This document shows positions 10,761 to 21,754 of a stretch of DNA of 64,000 nt, in pieces (the stretch's first letter is position 1; the number at the start of each line of letters is the position of its first letter). Source of the DNA: Peromyscus leucopus. Taxonomy: Eukaryota > Chordata > Mammalia > Rodentia > Cricetidae. The stretch spans positions 72,748,647 through 72,812,646 of the forward strand of contig NC_051069.1 in NCBI RefSeq assembly GCF_004664715.2. Direction: 5' to 3'. Below the pieces are notes generated by a model that saw nothing but the letters and a program-made list of their open reading frames with translations, ran no database searches and was not told where the DNA came from. The translations under genes and the position numbers were made by a program.

Positions 10761-11752
10761 GTACTACCTATTTTTTCTCCTAATTCTCATTTTCCCCTCC
10801 TAAATAGAAAAATACACCCTGGCTATTGAGTTTCATCACGTACTACAGAAGTTAAATTTTTTCATTAACTGACAAATGACAGCTGTGCATTCTTTCCTGC
10901 CTGTCAGGCAATATTTTAAACAGGAAATCAAGACGTTTGGAATCTGGTTTCACATGGCTGCTTTAATTTCTTGTCTGTCAATGTGTATAGATTTCCATGC
11001 TGTACAAACCAATAGCTGCTGGGCAAGATAACATAAGAGTGCCCGTGATTCCTTCTAGGAAGCTGAGAGAACGCTTTCTGCTTATATTTACTGCAGACTA
11101 ATTTTATTCATCTATACAACTGATGGAAGTAGAAATTGCCCCCCAGTTCTTTGGCTCCCCCAGTCCCTGTCCTCACGCTCTTAGGAAACAAAGACAACTG
11201 TGTCTAACGTGAGATACTTCATGTGTCAGAACAAAATGGAAAAAAAAAAGTTTAACATCCTCTGGAATTATTCTGAAAACAGGAGGCTCGTGGTTGAATT
11301 TAGACATGCCTGTGTGTCTTAAGCACCTAGCATATAAGTCAATAAGGGAATTTAAGAGAGTCAGCAAATTCAGTTCATCCATTCCACTGTCTATCTTTCC
11401 ACAAACATGTGCATGGGCACTTAGCAAACATGCTGATACTCTCCTCTCTGCCTCTCTCAAATGTTCCTCGTTATACCAAAGAGTCATTTGTTTGCTCTTA
11501 GCAGCAAATAGCACACTCCAGCCTCCTTAGGCTACCCATGGAAGCCCAGAATCTAATAAAGACTGAAAGCCAGTGAGTGAGGCTGATGGAGTGGAAAAAA
11601 AAATCACTGCAATGTCAATTTCTTAAGTGGGTTAAATTAGGTTGAGGACTATAGTACAGAAGCAGTTTCTGTTCTGAAATAACCTAAATTATTTCAACAT
11701 TTCCTATGATAACACTTCCTAAATAGACCTTGAAAGAAAATTATGTACTTAC
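10761..11752. other. Repeat-free unique stretch
   Basis: No SINE, LINE or LTR is recognised. The part from about 10900 to 11130 looks information-rich, with TGACAGCTGT and several homeodomain-like AATTT/ATTAA motifs. It could be a conserved non-coding element. No coding gene is seen. Confidence 0.35.
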
Positions 11753-11876
11753 TAAACACCATATGTCAGATATCAGTCCGATTCCTTCATATAGGTCCAC
11801 TGCCCGAGATCGACTCTGCAGGATAGCAAAGGCATAACTCCTTGTAGACACCAGTACAGACACGAGAATGGGATAC
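11753..11876 (-). other. Candidate internal exon
   Basis: On the minus strand a 124-nt segment lies between an acceptor, CTCAAAGACCTTTCAG, and an ideal donor, GTAAGTACA (plus-strand complement at 11744-11752). One frame is open through the segment and beyond it, and several CpGs are retained. The open frame reads YPILVSVLVSTR... and matches nothing I know. It could be a lncRNA exon, an exon of an unrecognised gene, or chance. No partner exon was identified. Confidence 0.3.
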
Positions 11877-12074
11877 CTGAAAGGTCTTTGAGATGCAAGG
11901 AGGAACTTGTTCTCGCCTCTCTGCTCATCCACTGGAGTTTTCCCTTCTGTCTGTAGGATATGTGTCTGAGCTGTGGACCTCTACCATCAGCACTGAGGCT
12001 ATCCTAGAAGGTAGCATTTGTCTTAGTGGGAAGAATGAGGCAGGTCCATGGGATTTTGCATTCAGCACACCAGT

Positions 12075-12180
12075 CAGTGGTCCTCAGATCTTGTGTGTAT
12101 ATCAGAATCCCATGGAGGACACCGCCTCAGGCTTCTGAGACTGTGAATCTGGCTGGAATAGAGCCTAAGAGTTCTCATTT
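12075..12180 (+). mobile_element. MER5A-like hAT MITE fragment
   Basis: The left terminal inverted repeat region reads cagtggtcctcagatcttgt. It is followed by gtatatcagaatcccatgga, cctcaggcttctgagactgt and cctaagagttctcattt, the order seen in MER5A. The right terminus is lost. This is a non-autonomous Charlie-type DNA transposon older than the rodent lineage. Confidence 0.65.
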
Positions 12181-12192
12181 AAAAAAATCTCA

Positions 12193-12265
12193 GGGCTGGA
12201 ATATGGCTCATGATAGAGTGGTTGCCTACTAGGAGCAATGGGTTCCATGCCTAGTGCCTGCCTGC
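12193..12265 (+). mobile_element. ID-type SINE fragment
   Basis: GGGCTGGAATATGGCTCATG, then atagagtggttgcctac and gggttccatgcctag, follow the tRNA-Ala/BC1-derived ID sequence including the pol III box regions. The tail is lost. Confidence 0.6.
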
Positions 12266-12461
12266 CCCTCACTTCAGGTGATGTCAATTGCATTACATAG
12301 TGAGAACCACAGCACTACAGCATCCCTTTGGATCCCCTCAGGAGAACACTGGAGACAGCCAAGTCCAGCACCCAGGTCTCCATCCCCTTGAGTATGATTT
12401 TCCTTACTTCTCTCTGGCTGGTTTTTGTTCCATCCTCTTATTCTCTTTCTTCAATATAGTG

Positions 12462-12463
<2 letters not shown>

Positions 12464-12530
<67 letters not shown>

Positions 12531-12600
12531 CCTCTCTCTCTCTCCCTCTCTGTCTTTCTCTCTGTCCCTATCTCTTTCTCTCTGTCTCTCTCTCTCCCTC
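12464..12600. repeat. (TC)n microsatellite
   Basis: A long TC array degenerates into CCCTC/GTCTT variants at the 3' side. Open frames of 107 and 110 codons across it encode low-complexity serine-leucine strings and are not genes. Confidence 0.95.
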
Positions 12601-12896
12601 GTTCCTTTTAGAACATTGGATCATCTCATTCTGTCTCTTTACCTCCTTTTCATTCTCAAAAGCTTCAAGCCAGGTCCTATTCTCCGTGAAAAGATTGTTC
12701 AAAGCAGCTCAAGTCTTCATCTTTTTTTTTTCTTATTCTGGGTTTTGTGCTCTGTAGAAAATTTTAATTATCCTCAAAATGACTCACAGGGCTTCTCTCC
12801 TCACAGAAGCTCTTGTGGAAGGAACTATTCACAGATAAAGTAGTAATTTTTAACATGTGCCGTGTTAAAGCCGACACTAGCCATTTTCCATATATT

Positions 12897-12907
12897 AACC
12901 CCATTAG

Positions 12908-12939
<32 letters not shown>

Positions 12940-13060
12940 TACCCCTTTTGTGAGTGAAGAAAACTGAAGAGAAGAGAGGATGCATAATTCACTCAAAGTC
13001 AGCCACATAGGAGCACCTTGCTGGGATTCAGGCTCTGACCACCGGAGTTCTTTGTAACCA
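12897..13060 (-). mobile_element. MIR SINE, antisense, with (ATT)n expansion
   Basis: The plus strand follows the reverse complement of MIR: a three-base ATT array at 12909-12940 in place of the usual AATAATA stretch, then gtgagtgaagaaaactgaag, ttcactcaaagtcagcc and ctgggattcaggctctgacc. The expansion of the internal trinucleotide is secondary. Confidence 0.65.
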
Positions 13061-15639
13061 TCAGTGACTTTGTTGTGCCAGCCCCTGGGCACTTAGGCAA
13101 GCACTTGACAGCACCTGGTTTGTGATTTGTTTGGCTCTCAGTAAACAGCCGTCATGACCCCTCCAGGGGAAGGGCCAACACCCAAGTGGTTACTGACGGA
13201 GCTGACACTCAACCTCTATTCTCTTGTGATCATCTCACATTGATCAGAGTATTTGACATTGCTTTAAGCAAACAGACATGCAGCTCACAGAACGGGTGGG
13301 CACGGTTGCTGTACAAATCTTAATTGCCCTTGTCCTACTCCAGTCATCTTCCGTTATTAGCAGGGGCAATGGCCCTCTGTTTGAACAGTGGGAGAGAGTT
13401 ATAAAAGCAGACACTATTTAATAAATGATTATTACATGGTAAAATGTGTTGCTCATTTGGGGTCCTAGTTAATAACTTGGACTTAATAGCATTGCAGAGC
13501 ACATGGAATATGCCAGTAGCCAGGTGTGAACACTGAGAGTATAACACGAAAATACATGCTTCTGCCTATTCTCATTGCAGCACGTTTACAAGTTAAAGTG
13601 ATAACAGCGCAGGCATCTGACAGCCAGATACCCACTTGGTGAACTCTGTAATACAGCAGAGTTACTCTATGGCTGTCTTTGCTCACAATGGAATCTCTTC
13701 CTTCAGCAGCTCTAGTGCTTTCCCATCAAATAAACATGTTTGCTGGTTCACTGAAAGCCTGCAGCCATCCTTAGCGTGGCCTCTTTTAGCGTAAGAAGAC
13801 GTAACACTCTCAAATCAGAGACTGATACCCAGGATTCACCACACATCAGAGTTGTGAAGACACTGGGCAGCTGTGTTTGTCAGCGCAGTGATTCTTTCCT
13901 TACAGATAAACAACTTACTGAACTCCGACTTTGTCAGACTTTTCAGTTCTAAAGCATTCCTTTCTGTGCATGGCTTCCTTCTGCTCCAAAGAGAAAATGG
14001 TCTTATAGGCAAGAAGCACTGAAGTCATAACTCTGGGGAACACACTTCAATCTGTCACTGGACCGTATGAGCACCAGTGTGTTCACACAGAATATGCAAC
14101 TCCTGTATTATCGGGCTCCACCCCAGGTCCCCATCAGGCTCATACAAGCCAACAAGACCGGGTAACTGGCATGTGGACGGCCCAGGGGTCACAATGCTTT
14201 AGGACGCCTGAGCCATTTTATGTGAGATCAGTTAGGGGGACAGGACCCCGTGGGGAGCACAGAAGCACAGGTCAGCCTAATCTCCCCATGGAGCAGCCTG
14301 GCCCAGTCCTGGGAGAAGGGCAGCAGAGGGGCGGCAGGGGTGCTAGCCATACAGGAGGGAAGGAGGTGCTGACTGAGCAAAAGATGTCTTGCACAGATGC
14401 AAGATGCACCACGCCTTGATGAGCAGAGCCCAGATCTGACAACACCTGGCTACAGTGCTGTCCAGCTGCTTGCCTGTGAGGCCATATGCTTGACTTCATC
14501 TATGAAGCAGAATGTCGTTGGCTACTTCTAAACCTACCGCCGAACCCTTAAATATACAGGGCAGGTCCTTTATCCATCATCCGCACTGATTTTTGAGGGG
14601 GATGGGAAAATAGTCATTGACCCCAAACTGTATATTCCTTTACTTGAATATTTACCCTGTTCTTCGCCCTCAGTTGTTATACCAGGGACTAGCAAACTAA
14701 GTTTTATGCTGTACACAAATGTCCTGTTGGGGGTCTCTGTCTTCTCAGTGCTTGGGTGTTGATATGTTTGCTGCTGGGGTGGCAAGCCACCAGGAGGTGT
14801 CCAGAACTTCCGTGTTGAAGAGTCTTCGGGTGGCTGAGGCCATTACTGGAGCTCCTTTCTTACAGAGGCGTCTGGCTTCCCCGGGAATGTGACGATTTCT
14901 CTAAACATCACAGAAGCTCTGACAGGCTGTATTTAGCTTTGGTCAATTAGCCGTTGTCTCTCCACCGCAGAAAGGAGGTTAGTTGCAAATGCGACGCTCC
15001 TTAGGGCCGTAGGTGTGGGGATGGGTGCACATTTAGAAGCATCGACACTTTGCCCCCCAAATATTTATTCTCTCTTAATTCACAAAGGGTGAAATAGCTA
15101 CCTTCTTGGTTGACATCATTTCTGTCCTCTTAGTCTGTGCTGGATACTGCGGTGAACAAGTATGGGGGTGTTTACTGTGCTCTTCAGCTTTCGGAGCTGA
15201 GGGGTTCAGAAAGCCTCTGCAGACCTTAGGCTTCTGAAGAGCTTTCCAGGGAGATCGCTGCGGCACATCTGGCTAAGCATCCTGTCCCAGGTGCCCAGGT
15301 GCATTTTGACAATGAATAGAAGTCTCTACTTCTGCATAGTCAACACTCCACCAATTAAACGAGCGCCAAGTGTTTCTTGCCAGGATGATCTTGTCCTTAG
15401 TGTAATTTAAAGACAGTTGCTCATCAATCACTCTCTTCCTTTGTGTCTAGTCCTACATGGAAAAGGCAGAGTGCCTGGGTGGTCTGTGGACAACCCAGCC
15501 ACATTGTAGCATACCCTCAACTATTTGCTCTCAGTCTTAGAGGAGAAACATGTAAAAGAGTTCGTGGGTAGACACTGTCCTTCCATGACTAGGTTCTTGT
15601 CGATACTCCCTCCAAGAACAGAATAGGCACCCAGCAAAC
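13061..15639. other. Repeat-poor unique stretch
   Basis: For about 2.6 kb no SINE, LINE or LTR is evident, which is unusual for this window. CpGs are moderately retained. No recognised exon is present. This block lies immediately downstream, in minus sense, of the candidate terminal exon. Confidence 0.35.
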
Positions 15640-16099
15640 AGTACAAACAGGAGGTACTTTATTGTCAACTCAGGATGAACAACTCTTAAACAGATGGCCT
15701 CCGGAGATTTAGACAAAACAGGCTTGACTTCTCCACAGCGGTGGTAGCAATGGGAAGCCCCAGGACCACGCTACAGCCCTGCAAAGTGTTACAGCCGGAA
15801 GTTCTCAGGGGCTTTGGGTGCCAGCTGAGGGAAGACCTTTGCAGAGCAAATTTGCAAGTCAGGATAGGAGTGGCAGGACCAGGCTTCCTGTCTCTTGCAG
15901 GTATTGAAAAGTAGAGTCCCAGAGCTCTGGTGGAGGAGGCTGGAATGAGTCCCCTGGCCAGGGGCTGTTGTTTGGTGTAGTAGGAGTGAGCTCCCCAGCA
16001 GGCCAGAAGCCTTCTCCTGAGGACTGTGAGATTTATCGAGTACCAGCTTAGCCTTGATTGGATACATCTCTTAACTACATTCAACCAATAAGGAAAGAA
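15640..16099 (-). other. Candidate terminal exon with poly(A) signal
   Basis: On the minus strand the segment starts after a strong-looking acceptor, CTAACTTTTTTCACAG (complement of 16100-16115). It ends just past AATAAAG (AATAAA complement at 15658-15663) with a GT-rich element, TGTTTGTACTGTTTGCTGGG, downstream. Two overlapping frames are open over most of it (16084-15686, 132 codons; 16067-15789, 92 codons); neither shows a domain I recognise. No A-rich tail or flanking duplication marks it as a retrocopy. The plausible reading is the last exon of an unidentified transcript, coding or non-coding. Confidence 0.4.
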
Positions 16100-16731
16100 C
16101 TGTGAAAAAAGTTAGCGTCACTTCTTGTTGCTATGACAGTCTTTGTAGGCAGCAGTGTGCTACATTTTATCTGTTTGTGCCCTCTGGGATCTCTCACTGT
16201 CAAAAACAGGGCCTTTCGGCAGCTGTTTTGTTGATTGTTGTTGTTGTTGTTTTGTTTTGTTTTTTAAATCTCCTTCCCACCCTTTTCCCCTGAAGCCTGG
16301 GTTTCCTTCCTTAAAAAGAGCTCCATCCCAGGTGGGCAGCTCCATCCTGGAGAATCTCCTTGCTCTCATCATTAGGAACCTCATTTCCCAGTTCTTCGCC
16401 CCCTGTGCTTCCCAGGGTAGATTTGACAGAGAGAGGCACCGCCAGGAGCTGTTCAAGGTGGAGAAGGAGGAAAAGCCATCTTTCTCGGGTGTCCATTGTG
16501 AGCAGTGAGTTGGATCCCTGCTTTCTGGAGAGCTTCCTGGAGGAGCAGCTCCATCAGCAGCAGCTCCAATGGTCTCTGAGAACTTTGCACTCCTGGGTTT
16601 CTTCTATTCTTTATTAACCCAGTCCTTCTAATGGTTGTGTGAGCCTAAGTCCTCTAATAACTTTAGGAATCTAGACCAGTGGTAAAAAATTTGCCCTACA
16701 CTTGCTGGGAGCTAGATTTGAGTCTCAACAA

Positions 16732-16733
<2 letters not shown>
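16100..16733. other. Unassigned stretch with overlapping frames
   Basis: Several 60-117-codon frames overlap on both strands, driven by GC-richer composition at 16300-16560. None shows a recognisable domain. A weak ID-like fragment may occupy 16675-16735 before the CA array. Confidence 0.3.

Positions 16734-16782
<49 letters not shown>
16734..16782. repeat. (AC)n microsatellite
   Basis: An uninterrupted AC dinucleotide array of about 49 bp. Confidence 0.95.
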
Positions 16783-16785
<3 letters not shown>

Positions 16786-16804
16786 ATTGTTTAAAGTATC
16801 TGGA

Positions 16805-16930
16805 CCCACAAGTTTGAAGCCAGTCTGGGCTACATAATAAGACTATTTTTGACTAGATAAATAAAATTGCCAGGTGTGGTGGTTAAGAACTATAATTCCA
16901 GCATTTGGAAGACAAAGAAAAAAAAACTAT
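16805..16930 (+). mobile_element. Two B1-like fragments
   Basis: A tail-proximal B1 piece (aagtttgaagccagtctggg, ctacataataagac) is followed by a second head-proximal piece (gccaggtgtggtggttaaga, ataattccagcatttgg). Both are diverged and in plus sense. Confidence 0.5.
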
Positions 16931-18023
16931 CTAAATAAACAAAATTAAAAGTACTTTAAAAAATCTTACTAATCCAGAGGCAAGGAATTCATTTCTTCAT
17001 GCTTTTCTTTCCTTCGAATTCAAAAGGCAGGGCTATTAGTCAACAAGGAAGCCTTGACTGACTGCGATAACTTGCGTTTTAATGTGGTAAGGAAGGGGAT
17101 CCATGACATAGATAAAGTCTCTACCTTCACATGGGCCCAAAGGGAGATACAATGTTGGTGATTCATATACCAAAAGTAGTTGCAAGTGCAATAACTAAAA
17201 GGTCCCCCCCACACACACACCAGGGAAGACTAGGTCTTTTGAAAGCAAGTAAGTGGAATGTTCCTTTCGTTCTAAAACCTGCTACTTGATGAAGAAATGC
17301 TCAGTAGCCAGTCTTACTGGGCATGTGCTGAAGTCTTCCGCTTTCCTGAGTGGTTCTGATGGATTGTCCCACAAGAGCAGCACGCCACTGCACGCGTGGG
17401 GTGCAGGAGGAGGTGGGGCTGTGAGCAAAGGGCTGTAGTGTTTAGATTCCTGCCGCTGCTGCACACAAGGTATTTCAAACATGAAAACAACGGCCATGGA
17501 TAGCCGAGCTTAAATGGGCACCTGTCACTTGAAAAGATTTGGCTTTCAAAAGACAGAAAATATTGTGTTAAGCTGGCTTGTGTTACAAGGAATGTTGGCT
17601 CAGTGATACCAGGACCTAGGGTCCTGCCTGCTCAATTCTGTTGCCTCGTACTGGTACCAGTTCTGTTCTGAGGCCATTCTTACATAAACAGGACAAGTGC
17701 CGTTTCCCCAGATGAAACATCCAGGGATGGGACATGAAATGTCCAGTACCAGGAGAGCTCACAGGGAGCCCAGCCTCTGATGTTTGTCTTTCCAGAAACA
17801 AGGACTTTCCCGTGAGTCCCACTGCATTTGGTGGTTCATAAGAACCACATTGGCCAGAGCACGGGGACACACTCACCACTAAACCTATCATGAGAAAGTG
17901 ATCACGGTCTAGTTCCACCGGGATTTAGCCCTCACACCTGAGCTAAAACCTCTCCTTTGTGTCGGGTTGGTGTGGAATGGACGTTGGATGCTGGGATTTT
18001 TATCACTAAGAAATGAGGAAGCA
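16931..18023. other. Unassigned unique stretch
   Basis: No gene or repeat is recognised, apart from a short C-run/CA tract at about 17203-17220. Frames at 17253-17497 and 17616-17918 lack domains. Confidence 0.35.
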
Positions 18024-18254
18024 GGCTAGAGAGATGGCTCAGTGGCTAAAAGTACTTGTTGCTCTTGCAGAGGACCTGGGTTCAATTTCTAGCACCTACA
18101 CGATAGCAAACAACCGTCCATAACTCCAGTCTCAGGGGATCCAACACCCTCTTCTGACCTTTATGGGTGCCAGGTTCAAATGTGGTACCTGTACATACAT
18201 GCACACAAAATATAAGATACATAAAATAAAATAAATAAATAAATAAATACATTT
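18024..18254 (+). mobile_element. B2 SINE
   Basis: A nearly full-length copy begins GGCTAGAGAGATGGCTCAGT, contains the B-box region gaggacctgggttcaatttc and ends in an AATAAATAAATAAATA tail containing the B2 polyadenylation-like signal. Divergence is moderate. Confidence 0.92.
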
Positions 18255-19070
18255 TTTAAGAACTAATAAGGACAAAGGACTCGTGTTCTCATGCCCTTCA
18301 TTCACTATAGAAAAGGAAGGGCTGTTAGTAAATGGGAAAATATTTATAAAGCTCAAGACACACTTCAATGTGCTGTGTATGAGGACACATGTCACCGATA
18401 GCTTCCACCTTCAAACTGACACAAATTACATAAAATAGTGATGGTGTACATTGGTTTCTTAGGAGATTGATCTAAACAGGCAGTTACTCCCTCGGACAGG
18501 AAGCTAGGAGGGGTTCTAGCACCTGCCGGAGTTGTGTTGTTCTTGACAACCACAGGCCTCTGGGGTGTCTCTGCAGGACTCAGACCTTGTCTTGCAGTAT
18601 CACGGGTGCCGCCACCTCCCGTTGGCACCACAGCCTGTGACGAAGTCTTTGGGGCCATGTAGGCTTTGGGGGACATTTAAGATCTACACCCTAACACTGG
18701 GTAAATTTGCATTCAGTTGCTTCCAGAATTCTAGCTATAGTCCTGATTTTGATAAGAGCTACTTTACCACCAAAAAGTCGGGGGACAGAAAGGCAGCTCA
18801 GCATTGGACTGGGCTTGCAGCAACAGAATTTTGTTAGTCTGTGGGCCCTTATTCTTCAATACCGTGGGGCAGTCAGTAACTGTTACCAACATCAGAAACA
18901 AGCCTAAGAGACCTTCCTAAAGGGTGTGACCTTGTCCCTAAAGGGCGTGTCCTAAAGGGAGTCCCTGGGATGATCTGGCCCAGTGTTTTCTAGACATTAT
19001 TAGACATTCTCCAAAAACAAATAAACAAGGTAACAGTGACTCTGTGGCTGTGTTAGGGAAATTGTAGATT
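18255..19070. other. Unassigned stretch
   Basis: No gene is recognised. Overlapping frames around 18392-18907 have no domain. A small direct repeat (gggtgtgacct / gggcgtgtcct) occurs near 18921-18950. Confidence 0.3.
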
Positions 19071-19234
19071 AAAAAAGTTCATTGTCAGCCGGGCGTTGGT
19101 GGCGCACGCCTTTAATCCCAGCACTCGGGAGGCAGAGCCAGGCGGATCTCTGTGAGTTCGAGGCCAGCCTGGGCTACCAAGTGAGCTCCAGGAAAGGCAC
19201 AAAGCTACGCAGAGAAACCCTGTCTCGAAAAAAC

Positions 19235-19275
<41 letters not shown>

Positions 19276-19282
19276 CATTGTC
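19071..19282 (+). mobile_element. Young full-length B1 SINE with target-site duplication
   Basis: B1 runs from GCCGGGCGTTGGTGGCGCAC (19088) through the conserved gtgagttcgaggccagcctg to ccctgtctcg and a long A tail (to about 19266). A 16-bp duplication, AAAAAAGTTCATTGTC, flanks it at 19071-19086 and about 19267-19282. Near-intact CpGs and a long pure tail indicate a recent insertion. It carries the 'aggaaaggcacaaagctac' block shared by the young B1s in this window. Confidence 0.97.
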
Positions 19283-19393
19283 TTCAGGACCTCATCAAGC
19301 TTTTGATACGGTGTGATAAGTTGTGGCTTTTCTAGAGGATCGTGTTCATGATCTCCTAAACACGTCTTGCTAGAGAATACAAAATGGAATATG

Positions 19394-19660
19394 AAGGTGA
19401 GCAGGTAAGTCATCGGAGAAGAGCACTTGCTGTGCCACACGAGGGCCCGAGTTCAAATCCCTAGGACCTATGTAAAAAGCCGGGTGTGGTTACAGGTGCC
19501 TGCAACCCCAGCATTGTAGGAAGGCTAGGGGATGGGGACAAGGGGATTGGGGCTAGCTGGCCACTAACCCGGCTCTGGATTCCGTGAGAGAACTCGTCTC
19601 AAGGGAATAAGGCGAAGAGTGATAGAACGGGGTACCACATCCTCCCAAGACTTCTACACA
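19394..19660 (+). mobile_element. Composite SINE: tRNA-like head joined to B1-like body
   Basis: The head reads gagcaggtaagtcatcggag and cgagttcaaatccctaggac. The body switches to a B1-like gccgggtgtggttacaggtg, cctgcaaccccagcat and agagaactcgtctcaaggg. The same composite appears antisense at 57125-57310. The CA-rich 3' end runs into the minisatellite. Confidence 0.6.
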
Positions 19661-19661
19661 C

Positions 19662-20143
19662 ACATCAAACATGCATCTGCATACATAAACATTCACATAC
19701 ACCACGCAACACACACCATGACCACCACCACCGCCACCACACACCACCACTACTACCACACAACACACCCCATGACCACCACCACCACTACCACACAACA
19801 CACACCATGACCACTACCACCACCACTGCCACCAACACCACACAACACACACCATGACCACCACCACCACTACCACACAACACACACCATGACCACCACC
19901 ACCACCACACACCACTACCACTACCACACAACACACACCATGACCACCACCACCACCACACACCACTACCACTACCACACAACACACACCATGACCACTA
20001 CCACCACCACTGCCACCACACACCACCATACATCACCACACAACACACACCATGACCACCACCACCACCACCACCACCACACACCACCACCAACACCACA
20101 CAACACACACCATGACCACCACCACCGCCACCACTACCACTAG
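19662..20143. repeat. CAC/CCA-rich minisatellite
   Basis: About 480 bp are built from acacaacacacaccatgacc units followed by variable ACC-triplet runs. Unit lengths vary, and one roughly 50-bp unit is repeated almost exactly at about 19878-19977. There are nearly no G bases on the plus strand apart from 'atgac'. The triplet character leaves long open frames on both strands (Thr/His-rich on plus, Val/Cys/Gly-rich on minus); these are by-products. Confidence 0.95.
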
Positions 20144-20821
20144 AAGATGTTAAGTTGTTATGCAGAAACCACAATGGGAATGCTGCCCACAAGCTTCATT
20201 TTATGGCTAAAACAACCAGGTCTGTTGGCGGAAGGGAGGTTTCTAGGCTTACCCCCAGATGCCCCAGGAAACAGGCGGGATAGTCAAAAGGAGCTGAAAA
20301 TAACATAAAGTGGTAAATTTGAGGGAGCAGGTTAGAGAAACAGCAAAGCATACTGAGACACCCAGGGAACCAGCAGCAGGAGGCAGCCCTTTTGGAACAA
20401 GCCCGGGCGGGAGCCTTGCCATGGGGCCTAGCAAGAGCGGAAGCCCAGAAGAGAGACTGCCTGGGAGACCTGTGTTGTGCCAGGTAAGGGGATAAACACA
20501 GAACCCCACCTTGCTGTTCTTCTGTCTCTCACTGATGACTCCTGGGAGCCAAACCTGGGAAAGACCAGCTGGAGGTCTGGTGCCAGGACACACAGTTTCA
20601 GAGGTAACCCTGAGCACAGACCACCTGTTTCTATGGGAAACTGCAGAAGAATTAACACAACCTCACATCACAGCTAGTTCTGCTTTACTCTTCTTATTAG
20701 AGAAATGTTTGACCTCTGTCTTCCACATGCACCAACATACAACTATGCTACACATACACCCTCGTGTGTACAAGCACACACAGACACTTCATACAGAGAA
20801 GAAAAAAAAAAAACTCAACAT
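20144..20821. other. Unassigned stretch with a strong donor-like site
   Basis: No repeat is recognised up to the B1. A consensus donor, CAG|GTAAGG, occurs at 20481-20489, preceded by an open plus frame with a good Kozak ATG (gccatgg, 20417-20423). No matched acceptor is proven. A CA-rich tail at 20730-20800 precedes an A-rich run. Confidence 0.3.
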
Positions 20822-21046
20822 GAAAAAGGAAAAAAAAAAGCCGGGGGGGGGGGCGGCGGCGGCGGCGGTGCACGCCTTTAATCCCAGCACTTGGGAGGCA
20901 GAGCCAGGAGGATCTCTGTGAGTTCAAGGCCAGCCTGGGCTACAGAGTGAGTTCCAGGAAAGGCGCAAAGCTACACAGAGAAACTCTGTCTCGAAGCCAC
21001 CCCCCCCCCAAAAAAAAAAAAAGAAAAAGAAAAAGGAAAAAAAAAG
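20822..21046 (+). mobile_element. B1 SINE with expanded G/CGG head
   Basis: The B1 body is intact from tgcacgcctttaatcccagc to gaaactctgtctcg. The usual head GCCGGGCGGTGGTGGCG is replaced by a run of 12 G (20842-20853) and five CGG units (20854-20868). The purine-rich target duplication GAAAAAGGAAAAAAAAAG flanks the copy at 20822-20839 and about 21028-21045. Confidence 0.92.
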
Positions 21047-21754
21047 ATTAAAAACTGAAAACAGAGCAAGTGGGTTTCAAAGTGAGGTGCAAGGACTCTT
21101 AGGGTCTCCTCACACTAGATCCCCAAGGCCAGTTTATACAACATGGCAATTGATGTTAGTTAGCCTTACACTCGGACTCTTACAAGCAAGCAGGGGTTTT
21201 TGAGAAGCTTAGTGTGAGCAATGCTGTCACTGCTCTAATGTCTGATGGAGGCTGAGCTGTGCATTATAATTGAATGTCTAATACAAGAGATGATAGTCAT
21301 GACCCAATCAACCAAATCTCTGTGGGGTCCTGCCTAACTTTATGTTACTGACTCTGCGTCCACGCGTTGTACAACTCCTGGTATAGAGACGGCAGAGTAG
21401 GCATGCATGTCCATGAGAGTGGAAGGAACTCATTTCCAGACATCGAATCTCCCTTCAGGTTACATGAAAGAGAAAGTCTACCGGAAGCATAGAGCTTGAG
21501 TTAAGTCACATCTGGTGCTCGAGGCGTGAGTTGGTCAAGTTTTCTAGCTACAGAGGACAAGAAGCCCCTTGTGCATAGTTGTTGCATAATGGTCTCAGTA
21601 CATAAATCGTGCAACAGGGACACTGAGTCATCAAACCAAACATCTTTATTACAAGGGTAGTGTGTTAGATTCCTGTTTCCACATGACAAACAGTGACACA
21701 ATACCAATTACTATTATCTCCCTGCATTGTGAATCAGGCTCAGAAGATACGACA
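21047..21754. other. Unassigned stretch
   Basis: No gene or repeat is recognised. One 68-codon minus frame has no domain. Confidence 0.35.

Noticed and set aside
12288..12757. Frames of about 110 codons, Ser/Leu-rich
   Set aside because: They translate a (TC)n microsatellite.
18024..18100. tRNA gene
   Set aside because: The A-box and B-box like segments belong to a B2 SINE head, with no tRNA cloverleaf. The same applies to the other B2, B3 and ID copies.
19553..20192. Several His/Thr-rich and Val/Cys/Gly-rich frames
   Set aside because: They are frames of the CAC-rich minisatellite and do not extend into unique sequence meaningfully.
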